Positions 1 through 7,226 of a stretch of 23,942 nt of DNA are shown here, one piece after another (within the stretch, counting starts at the first letter, position 1; every line of letters starts with the position of its first letter). The notes beneath the pieces were generated by a model. It saw nothing but the letters and a program-made list of their open reading frames with translations. It made no database searches and was not told where the DNA came from. The DNA is from Streptomyces bicolor (GTDB lineage Bacteria > Actinomycetota > Actinomycetes > Streptomycetales > Streptomycetaceae), in NCBI RefSeq assembly GCF_000719285.1, contig NZ_JOFS01000064.1:1-23942 (forward strand). The letters are read 5' to 3'. Made by a program: the position numbers and the translations under genes.

Positions 1-63
1 ACGGTGGGCGCGATCAATGTCCTACGGGCCGGGCTGGTCCGTCGCGAAGCCGCACCGGCATAG
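1..63 (+). CDS. tnpB: 3' end of a TnpB-like (IS200/IS605, IS1341-type) protein, truncated by the window edge
   Basis: The first 20 codons read in frame 1 as TVGAINVLRAGLVRREAAPA and then a TAG stop. This matches the end of actinobacterial TnpB proteins, where an '(N/V)xAINxLRAGL' helix carries the last part of the RuvC-like nuclease domain. TnpB is an RNA-guided nuclease encoded in IS605-type elements. Only the C-terminus is visible, so integrity of the zinc finger and the catalytic DED residues cannot be judged. A GC-rich hairpin directly follows the stop, as expected at the right end of such elements. The call rests on a short peptide plus the hairpin, so a different protein end cannot be excluded. 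Confidence 0.6.
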   Translation, partial: TVGAINVLRAGLVRREAAPA

Positions 64-119
64 CGAGAAGCCCCCTCGTTCACGAGGGGGAGGAGTCACT
101 GGGAGTAGTACGGCACAGG
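64..119 (+). ncRNA. candidate omega/reRNA 3' scaffold hairpin and IS605-type right end
   Basis: Seven bases after the tnpB stop is a near-perfect hairpin, CCCCCTCGT (71-79) against ACGAGGGGG (82-90), followed by AGGAGTCAC. In IS605-family elements the tnpB 3' end and right end encode the guide RNA scaffold, and the flanking host DNA just past the element end supplies the guide. If the element ends at about 99-100, the guide would begin TGGGAGTAGTACGGC. The exact boundary cannot be fixed from this window alone. Confidence 0.4.
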
Positions 120-293
120 GTGTGTGATCACGGGTGCGGTCATGCCTCCGGAGTCTGCCTCACGGCAGTTAGCGGGGGTTTGGTGAACACGGTCCGCACG
201 AGGTGCTGGACGAGCGCCCGGGTAGGGGATCGACGCCGCTCGGGCCATGGTCGCCGGTAGGGGAGCCAATGTCAGGCTGCCTGATATGTTCGA

Positions 294-878
294 CTAAGCC
301 TTGATTGATGCGGCCGACCTGGCGGCCTGCTCGATCTTCGTGCAGTAGGCCGCACGGGCTTCCTCGTCGATCGGCTGCTCGTATTCGGCGCGCACCCCCG
401 TCCGGCCGTCGAGGCCCTCGCGCAGGATATCGGCGTGCCCGGCATGCCGGATGGTCTCGGTGAGGACGTGGAGCATGACGGCGAACAGGTTCGTGTTGGG
501 ATAAGGCTCCGCCCACCACGGCACGTGGCCGGGGGCGTCGAGGGGAAGCTCGTTGATCGTCGCGTCCGAGTGTTCCCACGTGCGCCGGTAGAACCCGATG
601 ATCTGATCGCGCGTCTCGTCCTCGGTCGCCCACAGATCGCTGCCGTCGGAGTCCTGCCACCGGCACAGCGGTTCCGGGGAAGGGCGGTCGAAGACCTCGC
701 CGAAGTACCTGGCCTCGACGGTGGCCACGTGTTTGACCAGGCCCAGGAGGTTGGTCCCGGTCGCTGTCAACGGTCGGCGGGCGTCGTATTCGGACAAGCC
801 GTCGAGTTTCCAGAGCAGCGTATTGCGGTCCCGCCGCAGTCTCCCGTGCAGGTTGTCCTTCGCGAATTTGTCGATCAT
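294..878 (-). CDS. DinB/DUF664 family protein
   Basis: A 194-residue protein of the DinB-like four-helix fold (DUF664 branch), a superfamily of metal-binding, often mycothiol-linked enzymes. Visible signs are LLGLVKHVATVEARYFGEVF around residues 44-63 with His50, and the late helix LTETIRHAGHADILREGLDG with His145 and His148. These fit the three-His metal site typical of the fold. The start at 878 is chosen because GGAAGG lies 10 bases upstream; an ATG at 896 would have no ribosome site. The gene stands alone, with its 3' end facing the left tnpB remnant. Substrate is unknown, and many family members are of undefined function. Confidence 0.85.
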   Translation of the reverse strand: MIDKFAKDNLHGRLRRDRNTLLWKLDGLSEYDARRPLTATGTNLLGLVKHVATVEARYFGEVFDRPSPEPLCRWQDSDGSDLWATEDETRDQIIGFYRRTWEHSDATINELPLDAPGHVPWWAEPYPNTNLFAVMLHVLTETIRHAGHADILREGLDGRTGVRAEYEQPIDEEARAAYCTKIEQAARSAASIKA

Positions 879-971
879 GCGGCATGAACCTTCCATGGGC
901 TGTTCGTGGTCTCAAGATTCCGTACGGGGGTGGGGTGCGTGACGGCTCGCGGCCGACCCGACCTGCGACGG

Positions 972-2288
972 TTACTGCGCAGGAGAACTACACGCATGCT
1001 GTTCGGTGCCATTCTCTGATCCCGTTGAGCAGTTCGAGACGGGGACCGGGGAGGTGGGCGGGTGCCAGGTGAGAATCCAGCCGGTGGTAAGCACCGCCGC
1101 GCCGCCTGCCAGGGCGATTGCACCGCCTGTTCCGATGCCTGCGGCCACCGAGCCGAAGCAGGCCGGCCCGACGCCCTGCAGCGTCATGCTGCCGGAGCCG
1201 AGCAGACCGAAAGCCTGACCCTGGCCATCCTGCGGCAGGGCGTCCAGGAACGGCCGTTGCAGGCCGAGACCGTAGGCCAATCCGAAGCCGCAGAGCAGCA
1301 GCAGACAGGACGAGACGCCCACTCCGGGCTCGGTGGCGAAGCCGACCAGGGGCAGTCCCGTCAGCGCAATCAACGGGACTACCAGTCGCTCCCGGGCGGG
1401 TGGCTGTAGCAGTCGACCCACCAGCAGGTCACCGACAAGCATGCCGACCGGCAGACAGCCCATCAGCACTGCGTACGAGCCGGGCGTGAAGTGGCGTCCT
1501 CCCGCGTAGGCGACGATCAGACCTTCCGCGCCCGCTACGAACGCGGGCGGTAGCCACTGGGCCAGCATCAGTCGTCGTACCTTGTGTCCGCGCAGCAGCA
1601 GGCCGGCACCGTGCAGGCTTGCCCGGACGGCCCCGCCATCGCCCCGAGCGCTGCCGGGTGTGCCGCCGAACTCTCCCGGCTCCAGCCGGGGTAGCCGGAT
1701 GCGGATGGCGAGCGCGCAGCCGAGGTAGAGGGCGGCGCTTACCGCGAGCGCCCGGTGCGGGCCGAGTACCGCGACGACCGCACCTCCCAGCGCCAGACCG
1801 AACAATTGCGCGCCGGAGGAGGCCATGTTGTTCAGTGAACGGCCCAGTACATAGGCGTCGCCCTTCAGCCACTGCGCGACCAGCCGACTCGACGCGCCGC
1901 CGAACACCGGTGTGGCGAGGGCGACCAGCGCCACGACAGCGAGGCTTGCCGCGACCGGCATGGGCACCAGGGCGAGCAGCAGGGCGGCGGCGCACTCCAA
2001 GGCGTAGCCGCCGGCGATGAGCGCGCGGGGCGGCAGTCGGTCGGCCAGTGAGCCCAGCAGCAGCGAGCCGAACAACTGCGGGAGAAAGCCGATGCCGAAG
2101 GCCAGTGCGCTCAACAGCGCGGAGCCGGTGGCCGCGAAGACCAGCACCGAGAACGTGGTGATCCGCAGCGAGCCCGCAGTGATCGCGACGGCGCGGGTCG
2201 AGAAGAGCAGCCGGAATCGCGGCTCGGCCAGCACCTCCCGGTAGGTGGCACGGTGGTTGCCCTGCGCGGGCTCGGCGGTTGGGGTCAT
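972..2288 (-). CDS. MFS transporter (putative drug/metabolite exporter)
   Basis: A 438-residue integral membrane protein with about 12 hydrophobic segments. Early in the protein GSLADRLPPRALIAGG matches the MFS loop 2-3 motif (G-x-L-aD-R-x-g-R-R), and a central hydrophilic loop (EPGEFGGTPGSARGDGG) divides the two halves. Proton-driven efflux is the usual role of this MFS_3-like group. The start at 2288 (ATG) is preceded by GAGG at about 8 bases; the reading frame stays open further upstream but crosses the operator region. It is divergent from the ArsR-type regulator at 2378, with a perfect inverted repeat between them, so control by that regulator is likely. The C-terminal tail is short and polar. 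Substrate is not predictable. Confidence 0.9.
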   Translation of the reverse strand: MTPTAEPAQGNHRATYREVLAEPRFRLLFSTRAVAITAGSLRITTFSVLVFAATGSALLSALAFGIGFLPQLFGSLLLGSLADRLPPRALIAGGYALECAAALLLALVPMPVAASLAVVALVALATPVFGGASSRLVAQWLKGDAYVLGRSLNNMASSGAQLFGLALGGAVVAVLGPHRALAVSAALYLGCALAIRIRLPRLEPGEFGGTPGSARGDGGAVRASLHGAGLLLRGHKVRRLMLAQWLPPAFVAGAEGLIVAYAGGRHFTPGSYAVLMGCLPVGMLVGDLLVGRLLQPPARERLVVPLIALTGLPLVGFATEPGVGVSSCLLLLCGFGLAYGLGLQRPFLDALPQDGQGQAFGLLGSGSMTLQGVGPACFGSVAAGIGTGGAIALAGGAAVLTTGWILTWHPPTSPVPVSNCSTGSENGTEQHACSSPAQ

Positions 2289-2327
2289 GACGCCGAGCCT
2301 CGCCGCGCGCCCAGGCCACTCACCAAT

Positions 2328-2347
2328 GATTCGTCGCTGGACGAATC
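2328..2347. promoter_or_regulatory. operator candidate: perfect 8-bp inverted repeat between MFS and ArsR genes
   Basis: GATTCGTC and GACGAATC are separated by GCTG, giving 20 bp of exact dyad symmetry in the 89-bp divergent promoter region. It lies about 40 bp upstream of the MFS start and 31 bp upstream of the regulator GTG, where it could block both promoters. A TAGCAT -10-like box at 2366-2371 sits 6 bp before the regulator GTG, which would suit a leaderless transcript. Binding by the ArsR-type protein is inference. Confidence 0.6.
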
Positions 2348-2377
2348 GGAACAGACATCCGGCGGTAGCATCGCAGG

Positions 2378-3358
2378 GTGCTCCGCTTCGAAGTCTCCGT
2401 CGAGGACCTGCTGCGCAGCCGCTTCGCACTGTCGCCCGCGCTGGACCTCTGCTTGCTGCTGCGCTCGCTCGCCAGCCACGACCGGCCGCTGCCGCGAGCC
2501 TGGGCCACCCGGCTCCTGCCGGCCTTTGAACGGCTTCGCCGCGAGACCGAACTGGACGCCGCCCTCGCCCTGCAGACCCCGCAAGGCGGACCCAACTTCG
2601 TCGCCCCGCCCCCGCGCGGCCTCAACCAGACCTGGGCAGACGACCTGGCCATGATCCGGGCCACACCGCTGGAAGCTGCCCGCCACGAAATCGCCACCAC
2701 CGCGACCGGCCCGTCCGCCCATGATCCCCGCGTACGCGCAGTGCTGGACTCCCCGGACGCCGTCTCCAGGATCGCCGAGGCGATGGACCACGCGTGGCAC
2801 GAGCTGCTCGCCGCAGACTGGCCGCAACTGCGCGCGATCTGTGAGCGCGATGTCGTGCACCGGGTGGGTGTGATCGGCGAACACGGATGGGCCACGACCA
2901 TCGAGAGCCTGCACCCGAGCATCGCCTGGCGCGCCGGCGGTATCGAGGTCGGCTTCTTCGCCCCGGTCGGAAGCGTCCTCCTCGTCGGCGACGGGCTACT
3001 GCTGATCCCTTCGGTCTTCGTCGGGAATATCGCCGCCCACCTGGAAGACCCCTGGCCCAGGACCTTGGTCTATCGCGCCCGCGGCACCGCCGCCCTGTGG
3101 GGCGAACAGGAGACCGTCCCCCAACCGGACGCGCTGACCGCTCTGGTCGGCCGGGCCCGAGCCCGGCTGCTGGTGGCGCTGGACGCCCCGGCCAGTACCA
3201 GCCACCTCGCCCGAAGCCTCGCCATGGCACCCGGCGCGGTAGGAGACCACCTCGCCATCCTGCGAGGCGCGGGGCTGCTCGTCCGCGCCCGGTCCGGACG
3301 GTCGGTGCTCTACCGACGCACCCCGCTCGGCGAGGCGCTGGTCGGCAGTTCGGGCTGA
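2378..3358 (+). CDS. ArsR-family winged-helix regulator with N-terminal DUF5937-like domain
   Basis: A 326-residue protein. Residues about 253-326 form an ArsR-type winged helix: LVALDAPASTSHLARSLAMA is the helix-turn-helix start, GAVGDHLAILRGAGLLVRAR the recognition helix, and GRSVLYRRTPLGEAL the wing. The long N-terminal part (MLRFEVSVEDLLRSRFALSP) resembles the DUF5937 domain found in front of ArsR domains in Streptomyces. No Cys-rich metal site is seen, so it is not a classical metal sensor. The GTG start lacks a clear Shine-Dalgarno, and a TAGCAT box just upstream suggests leaderless expression. It is divergent from an MFS exporter, the usual repressor-pump pairing. The inducer is unknown. 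Confidence 0.85.
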   Translation: MLRFEVSVEDLLRSRFALSPALDLCLLLRSLASHDRPLPRAWATRLLPAFERLRRETELDAALALQTPQGGPNFVAPPPRGLNQTWADDLAMIRATPLEAARHEIATTATGPSAHDPRVRAVLDSPDAVSRIAEAMDHAWHELLAADWPQLRAICERDVVHRVGVIGEHGWATTIESLHPSIAWRAGGIEVGFFAPVGSVLLVGDGLLLIPSVFVGNIAAHLEDPWPRTLVYRARGTAALWGEQETVPQPDALTALVGRARARLLVALDAPASTSHLARSLAMAPGAVGDHLAILRGAGLLVRARSGRSVLYRRTPLGEALVGSSG

Positions 3359-3367
3359 GGGCGCAGC

Positions 3368-3580
3368 TCAGCACTGCATTTTGAGGCGCCGCCAGCAGAT
3401 GATTACGCACCCGAGGGTGAGGACGGCCTGGTGGATGTCGGCGCGGATTTCCCAGCGGATACGCAGTCGGCGGAACCAACGCAGAAGTGCGCAGGCCGCC
3501 TCGACGACCCAGCGGTTCTTGCCCAGGCCACTGAGGTGCCGCCGACGCTGATGCACCGCATCCCCCGGCATGGGTAGCAC
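3368..3580 (-). mobile_element. IS5-family transposase, C-terminal fragment
   Basis: The minus-strand frame ending at the TGA at 3370-3368 reads LSGLGKNRWVVEAACALLRW, then FRRLRIRWEIRADIHQA and LGCVIICWRRL. This is the standard end of IS5-type DDE transposases: the W(V/T)(V/I)E motif supplies the last catalytic Glu, and the RRLRIRWE and ICWRRL blocks follow. The N-terminal and central regions, including the two catalytic Asp residues, are missing, so the fragment is dead. It lies just 9 bp after the ArsR gene stop. No terminal repeats could be identified. Confidence 0.75.
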
Positions 3581-3702
3581 GCACGCCAGCCGGCGCGTCC
3601 TCCACGGCGACGCAGCGAGCGGGCGCTCCCGACAGCTGCTCAACCAGTGCCGTCGACAGTGGCTGCCATCTGCGCCAGTCCTGGTCGGGTAGCTTGACCG
3701 AC

Positions 3703-4386
3703 ATGGATCAGGGGCGGGTAGTTGAAGCGTTTCGTTGCGAGGCCGGACGGCTCGCTCGGGCCATGAGCGGGGTCTCGCAGGCTGAGTGGTCTCTGCCCAC
3801 ACGGTGCGCGCCGTGGACGGTAAGCGAGTTGTTGGCGCACGTTCGGGTGGTGATCGCCTGGCTGCCCGGCATGCTGGCGGCACCGGCGCCGCTCCACGCC
3901 GAGGTGTCTGCAGTGGAGTACTACCGGCCTGATGAGCGATTCGCCCCGGAGACCAACGCGGCCCGGATAGCTCTGGCTCAGGATCATGCAGCCGAACAGC
4001 TCAGCGGGGCCGCGCTCGCCCAGACATTCGACGCCACCTGGCAGGAGGCGGACCGTCTGTGTCGTGTCGCGCCGGATGGGCGTGTGGTGCGCACCCGGCA
4101 CGGCGATCCGATGCTTCTGTCGGAGTTCCTGCTGACGCGGGTGGTCGAGGTCGCCGTGCACGGCCTGGACTTGGCCGACGCCCTGGGGCGCGAGCCGTGG
4201 ATTACCCCGCAGGCCGCGGACGTGGTGCAGGACCTTTTGCTCGGTCAAGACAGTTCGGCAGCCCTGGAGAAGCTGGGCTGGAGCCAGCTTCACTTCCTGC
4301 GCAAGGCGACGGGACGTGACCCAATGACCAGGGAGGAAGCGGCGGAAGTCAACCGCCTGGGCATCCGTTGGCTGACGTTGGGCTGA
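3703..4386 (+). CDS. maleylpyruvate isomerase N-terminal (MDMPI/DinB) domain protein
   Basis: A 227-residue member of the mycothiol-dependent maleylpyruvate isomerase-like family of actinobacteria. LPTRCAPWTVSELLAHV near residues 31-47 matches the family block 'PTRCPGW-v-DLvaHl', and FLLTRVVEVAVHGLDLADAL supplies the second conserved His. These His residues form the divalent metal site of the fold. The ATG at 3703 is preferred over the in-frame TTG at 3694, because GGGTAG sits at a usable distance only from the ATG. The IS5 scrap lies upstream and an alpha/beta hydrolase on the opposite strand downstream. The actual thiol-transfer substrate is unknown. Confidence 0.85.
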   Translation: MDQGRVVEAFRCEAGRLARAMSGVSQAEWSLPTRCAPWTVSELLAHVRVVIAWLPGMLAAPAPLHAEVSAVEYYRPDERFAPETNAARIALAQDHAAEQLSGAALAQTFDATWQEADRLCRVAPDGRVVRTRHGDPMLLSEFLLTRVVEVAVHGLDLADALGREPWITPQAADVVQDLLLGQDSSAALEKLGWSQLHFLRKATGRDPMTREEAAEVNRLGIRWLTLG

Positions 4387-4412
4387 GCCTGGCCTTGCGT
4401 CATGATCAGTGC

Positions 4413-4469
4413 ATGACCGAGATCGTGCTGATGCCAGATCCGAGGATCGCGGCCAAGTCCAGCGCCTGA
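4413..4469 (+). pseudogene. possible 18-codon N-terminal stub of an M15-type D-Ala-D-Ala dipeptidase
   Basis: The ATG at 4413 begins MTEIVLMPDPRIAAKSSA and then stops. The first 14 residues resemble the N-terminus that I recall for actinobacterial VanX-like M15 peptidases (MTEI-LM-DPR-AA-). No catalytic part is present and no ribosome site is visible. The resemblance is short and recalled from memory, so this is tentative. Confidence 0.25.
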
Positions 4470-4495
4470 TCGCGCAGTTACCTGAACCTGCGACA

Positions 4496-5188
4496 TCAAC
4501 GACCGGTTGTGACTCCTTCATCCGGCTGGTGCGGGGTATCGGCGGCGAGCAGTTCCTGCAGAAGTTCAACGATGAGATCCGGCTGTCCTACGAACGGGGA
4601 GTGGCCCGTCTGCCACTCGCGCACGTCGGTGCAACGCAAGGCCATCTTCCGTTCCAGGACCGGGTCGATGGCCCGGTCCTGCGCGCAGACGACGTAGGTG
4701 GAGGGAGTGTGCTTCCAGCTCTGCAGCTCTGGGATACCGCAACCGGAGGCTTGCGCACGCAGCAGGCCAGCCGCCCAGGCGGCGAGAGGTTCGGGACAGT
4801 CGCCGTAGAGGGTGTCGGCGGCCCGGTCGGCGTGGAGGCTGGTCGAGCCGTCGGGTTCAGGGTTGATCGCGTCCTGGAGCTGCGGGGACGCGCCACCCAG
4901 ACCGGCCGCGCTCTCGCCGACATCCGGCACGAAGGCCGCCAGATAGACCAGGTGTCCCGCCCCGCGCAGCCCAGTGATCACTGACCCGCCGTAGGAGTGA
5001 CCGAGCACAATCGGAGGCTCCGGTAGCGAGTCGATGACAGCCTGGACCGCGGCTGTGTCAGCAAGCAAGGAGCCCCGGTGGAGCCCGGGAACGACGACCT
5101 CGGTTCCTGCGGTCCGCAAGCGTTCTGCCACCAGGGCGAAGTGTTCGGGACGGTGATACAGGCCATGAACGAGCACCACGGCGGCCAA
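4496..5188 (-). CDS. alpha/beta-fold hydrolase
   Basis: A 230-residue compact alpha/beta hydrolase. The oxyanion-hole strand VVLVHGLYH opens the protein at residues 4-12. The nucleophile elbow GHSYGG is at 63-68 (Ser65), the likely acid is Asp171 in VVCAQDRAIDP, and His196 in QTGHSPF completes the triad. The pattern fits the short hydrolase group related to plant esterases and salicylate/methyl-ester hydrolases. Translation begins with TTG; the choice is decided by a strong GAGGAGG 8 bases upstream and by the absence of room for residues before the HG motif. It lies 48 bp upstream of the phosphotransferase 3' end region on the same strand but faces away from it. Cytoplasmic; substrate unknown. 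Confidence 0.88.
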   Translation of the reverse strand: MAAVVLVHGLYHRPEHFALVAERLRTAGTEVVVPGLHRGSLLADTAAVQAVIDSLPEPPIVLGHSYGGSVITGLRGAGHLVYLAAFVPDVGESAAGLGGASPQLQDAINPEPDGSTSLHADRAADTLYGDCPEPLAAWAAGLLRAQASGCGIPELQSWKHTPSTYVVCAQDRAIDPVLERKMALRCTDVREWQTGHSPFVGQPDLIVELLQELLAADTPHQPDEGVTTGR

Positions 5189-5236
5189 TGCGTACGCCTC
5201 CTCGGGTCGGTGTCAGACGAGTGATTCAGGGGCCGG

Positions 5237-6108
5237 TCAGCCGTATCGTCGCAGCAGTCCCTCCACGTACGCCTCCAGCCGTTCTCCCAGCACCTCGGAC
5301 GTCAGATCGTCCCGCCCCAGGTCACGCCACGGCCCGGCCAGCTTCGCCGCGTCGGGGCAGTAGTGCACGGCGTCGAGCAGCCGCCAGTACAGGTGGTCGG
5401 GGTCGTCGGCGAGGTCCCGGCCGCCGTGTGCCTCGTACCGCTTGCGGAAGTCCAGCCCGTACGCCGGCCCGTGCAGCAGCGCGAGCGCGGTCGAGCAGTG
5501 CGCCACGTCCAGGTCGGCAGGTCCCCACGAGGTCTCGACCCAGTCCACGACACCGGTGATCCGCAGCTCGGACCCGGTTCCCGTGAGAGCACGTTCCCGG
5601 GGTGGAAGTCGCGGTGCAGGGGGCCGTCCGGGGTCCGGACGCGCTCCGGGGACGTCCACGCCTGGTACGTGCGCGGTCTTTCGGCCGGTACGACGCCATG
5701 GACGCGGACGAGCTGGTCTGCGAGCAGGTCTAGGCGCCGGTCGAGGTCCTCCTCGTTGACGCGGACGCGGCCCGGCAGCGCGGACATCAACAGGGTCGGG
5801 TGGTCGCAGTGTTCGGCCGTGGCGTCCACGGCGACGAGACCGGGCGCCGGGATGCTCTCCTGCCCGGTGAGCAGCGCCAGGACGGACGCCTCGCGGGCCA
5901 GCAGTCCGGGCCCGTGGTGGCGGAAGAACGGTTTCACGAAGGTCCGTTGCATCAGAGCAGTGCCGTCGTCGAGCGTGAGTCGGCGCATCTGGGAGCTCCA
6001 ACCACCGGACAGGAGGCGCAAGTCGGTGACCTCGCGGCTGTTGCCGAGCTGCTTGGCCACCCACGCTCGCGTGGCCGTCCAGCCACGGTCGTCGAGGCCG
6101 GTCAGCAC
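5237..6108 (-). pseudogene. APH/aminoglycoside phosphotransferase-family kinase, frameshifted
   Basis: The protein reads in one frame from a GTG at about 6108 through LSGGWSSQMRRLTLDDGTAL (ATP-binding N-lobe) to PLHRDFHPGNVL (the Brenner loop H-R-D-F-H-P-G-N). It then continues in another frame as TGTGSELRITGVVDWVETSW (the DFG-equivalent V-D-W) to a stop at 5237. The crossover is at about 5585-5595, in CTCTCACGGGAACC; one base appears to be missing. With that base the protein would be about 290 residues, normal for the APH/choline kinase-like superfamily, with all catalytic residues present. The frame also runs unbroken upstream into a hydrolase-like tail. The target could be an antibiotic or a small metabolite. 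A sequencing error would restore a working gene. Confidence 0.75.
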
Positions 6109-6342
6109 CGCCTCCACGAACTGCCGCCGGTCGTCGCCGTGATCGCGGAACCACATTCCCAGCTGGTGCTGTGCGTCCGGAAGGTCAATCCGCGTGTACT
6201 GGGCGCGGGCGGCCAGCACATCCTGTACGGCCTCGGTCACCGCGGCCGGGATTACCGTGTCCGTGCCCGGAACGGCGAGCACCGCCCGGCCCTCGTACGC
6301 CCGCAGGACCTCAAGCGCGGGCGCCTCCCGCCAGCTGTGGCC
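6109..6342 (-). pseudogene. C-terminal fragment of an alpha/beta hydrolase, in frame with the phosphotransferase
   Basis: About 78 codons directly upstream of, and continuous with, the phosphotransferase frame read AYEGRAVLAVPGTDTVIPAA and then IDLPDAQHQLGMWF. This resembles the end of a hydrolase, with a GTDTVIP acid-bearing strand and an H-Q-L-G helix holding the last triad residue. No nucleophile elbow or start codon is seen upstream, where the frame becomes antisense to the NUDIX gene region. It may be the relic of a gene whose 3' end overlapped the kinase start, or an N-terminal extension of the kinase. Confidence 0.4.
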
Positions 6343-6534
6343 AACCGACGAAATGCGGCTCCCGAGGTGACGGAATGCGCGGAGCGGGGTCAGCGGGCCG
6401 GACGGCCGCCGCGTGTTCGTCGGCGCTCGCGCCGCGATGGGTTCCCAGACTGGGAACGCGGGACCTGCTCGGGGATCGACGGGCGCTCCTGGAAGGTGAA
6501 CTCGGTGGCCAGCGCTGAGCCTGAGCACGATAGG

Positions 6535-6560
6535 TGTCGTATTTGCACGACAACTGTCGT
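6535..6560. promoter_or_regulatory. triple alternating hexamer repeat, operator candidate
   Basis: TGTCGT (6535-6540), ACGACA (6547-6552) and TGTCGT (6555-6560) alternate in orientation, giving two nested dyads with spacers of 6 and 2 bp. The cluster lies about 98 bp upstream of the NUDIX start and in the roughly 300-bp gap after the hydrolase/kinase remnant. It looks like a regulator binding site, but no partner regulator lies next to it. Confidence 0.4.
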
Positions 6561-6657
6561 CATCCGCGTGCGGCCTCCTGGTGCAGGTGCTTTGGGACCG
6601 GCCTCCGCGAGTCGCCGAGAAACGGCGTTGTCGGTGGGCTCTGCCAGGGTGTGCGTC

Positions 6658-7158
6658 GTGGATGAATTGGTGGAGCGTGTCGACGGTCAAGATCGCGTGC
6701 TGGGGGTGGTCAGCCGTCGGGAGGCCATCCGGGAGGGTTGGCTGCATCGGGTCGCCGTGACGGTGTGTCGTGATGAGGGTGGCCGGATTCTCGTCCACCG
6801 GAGGTCGGAGCAGGTGTCGCGCTTCCCCGGGCTCTATGAGGTCGAGGTCGGTGGCGCCGCAAATGTCGGCGAGTCCTATGAACAGGCCGCCGCGCGAGAG
6901 CTGGCCGAAGAGCTGGGCATTCGTGCGCTGCCGCGCCTGCTGTTCACGTTCATCAACCGCAGCGGTTTGAGCCCTCACTGGCTCGGCGTGCACGAAGCCG
7001 TGGTGCCGGATGCCGTGCTCCCCGATCCCGATGAGGTCGCCTGGCATGGTTGGCTGGCCGAGCCGGAGCTCGGCTCGGCCCTGCTGGAGTGGCGCTTCAC
7101 CCCCGACAGCCACGAAGCCTTCAGCCGGTATCTCGCATTCCGGACCGCGCAGTCCTGA
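6658..7158 (+). CDS. NUDIX hydrolase (isopentenyl-diphosphate isomerase-like/YfcD type)
   Basis: A 166-residue NUDIX protein. The Nudix box is perfect: G-AANVG-E-SYEQAAA-RELAEELGI follows G-x5-E-x7-R-E-L-x-E-E-x-G-I, so the metal-binding Glu residues are all present. The N-terminal block VDELVERVDGQDRVLGVVSR and the following HRVAVTV and LVHRRS are typical of the Idi/YfcD branch. Its members hydrolyse nucleoside diphosphate-linked compounds or are of unknown substrate; the true IPP isomerase Cys/Glu pair was not seen. The GTG at 6658 is chosen because AGGG sits 8 bases upstream; a GTG at 6649 is the alternative. It stands alone, ending 68 bp before the methyltransferase. Confidence 0.85.
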   Translation: MDELVERVDGQDRVLGVVSRREAIREGWLHRVAVTVCRDEGGRILVHRRSEQVSRFPGLYEVEVGGAANVGESYEQAAARELAEELGIRALPRLLFTFINRSGLSPHWLGVHEAVVPDAVLPDPDEVAWHGWLAEPELGSALLEWRFTPDSHEAFSRYLAFRTAQS

Positions 7159-7226
7159 CCTCTCTCTCCTCGCGGGCTGGGACGCCTGCTTGCGGCCAAC
7201 GCGCCTTGTAAGAGCGGCTGATCGCC

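Noticed and set aside
2622..3704. Long minus-strand frame opposite the ArsR gene
   Set aside because: Arg/Pro-rich shadow of a clear plus-strand gene; only the first 35 codons raised separate interest.
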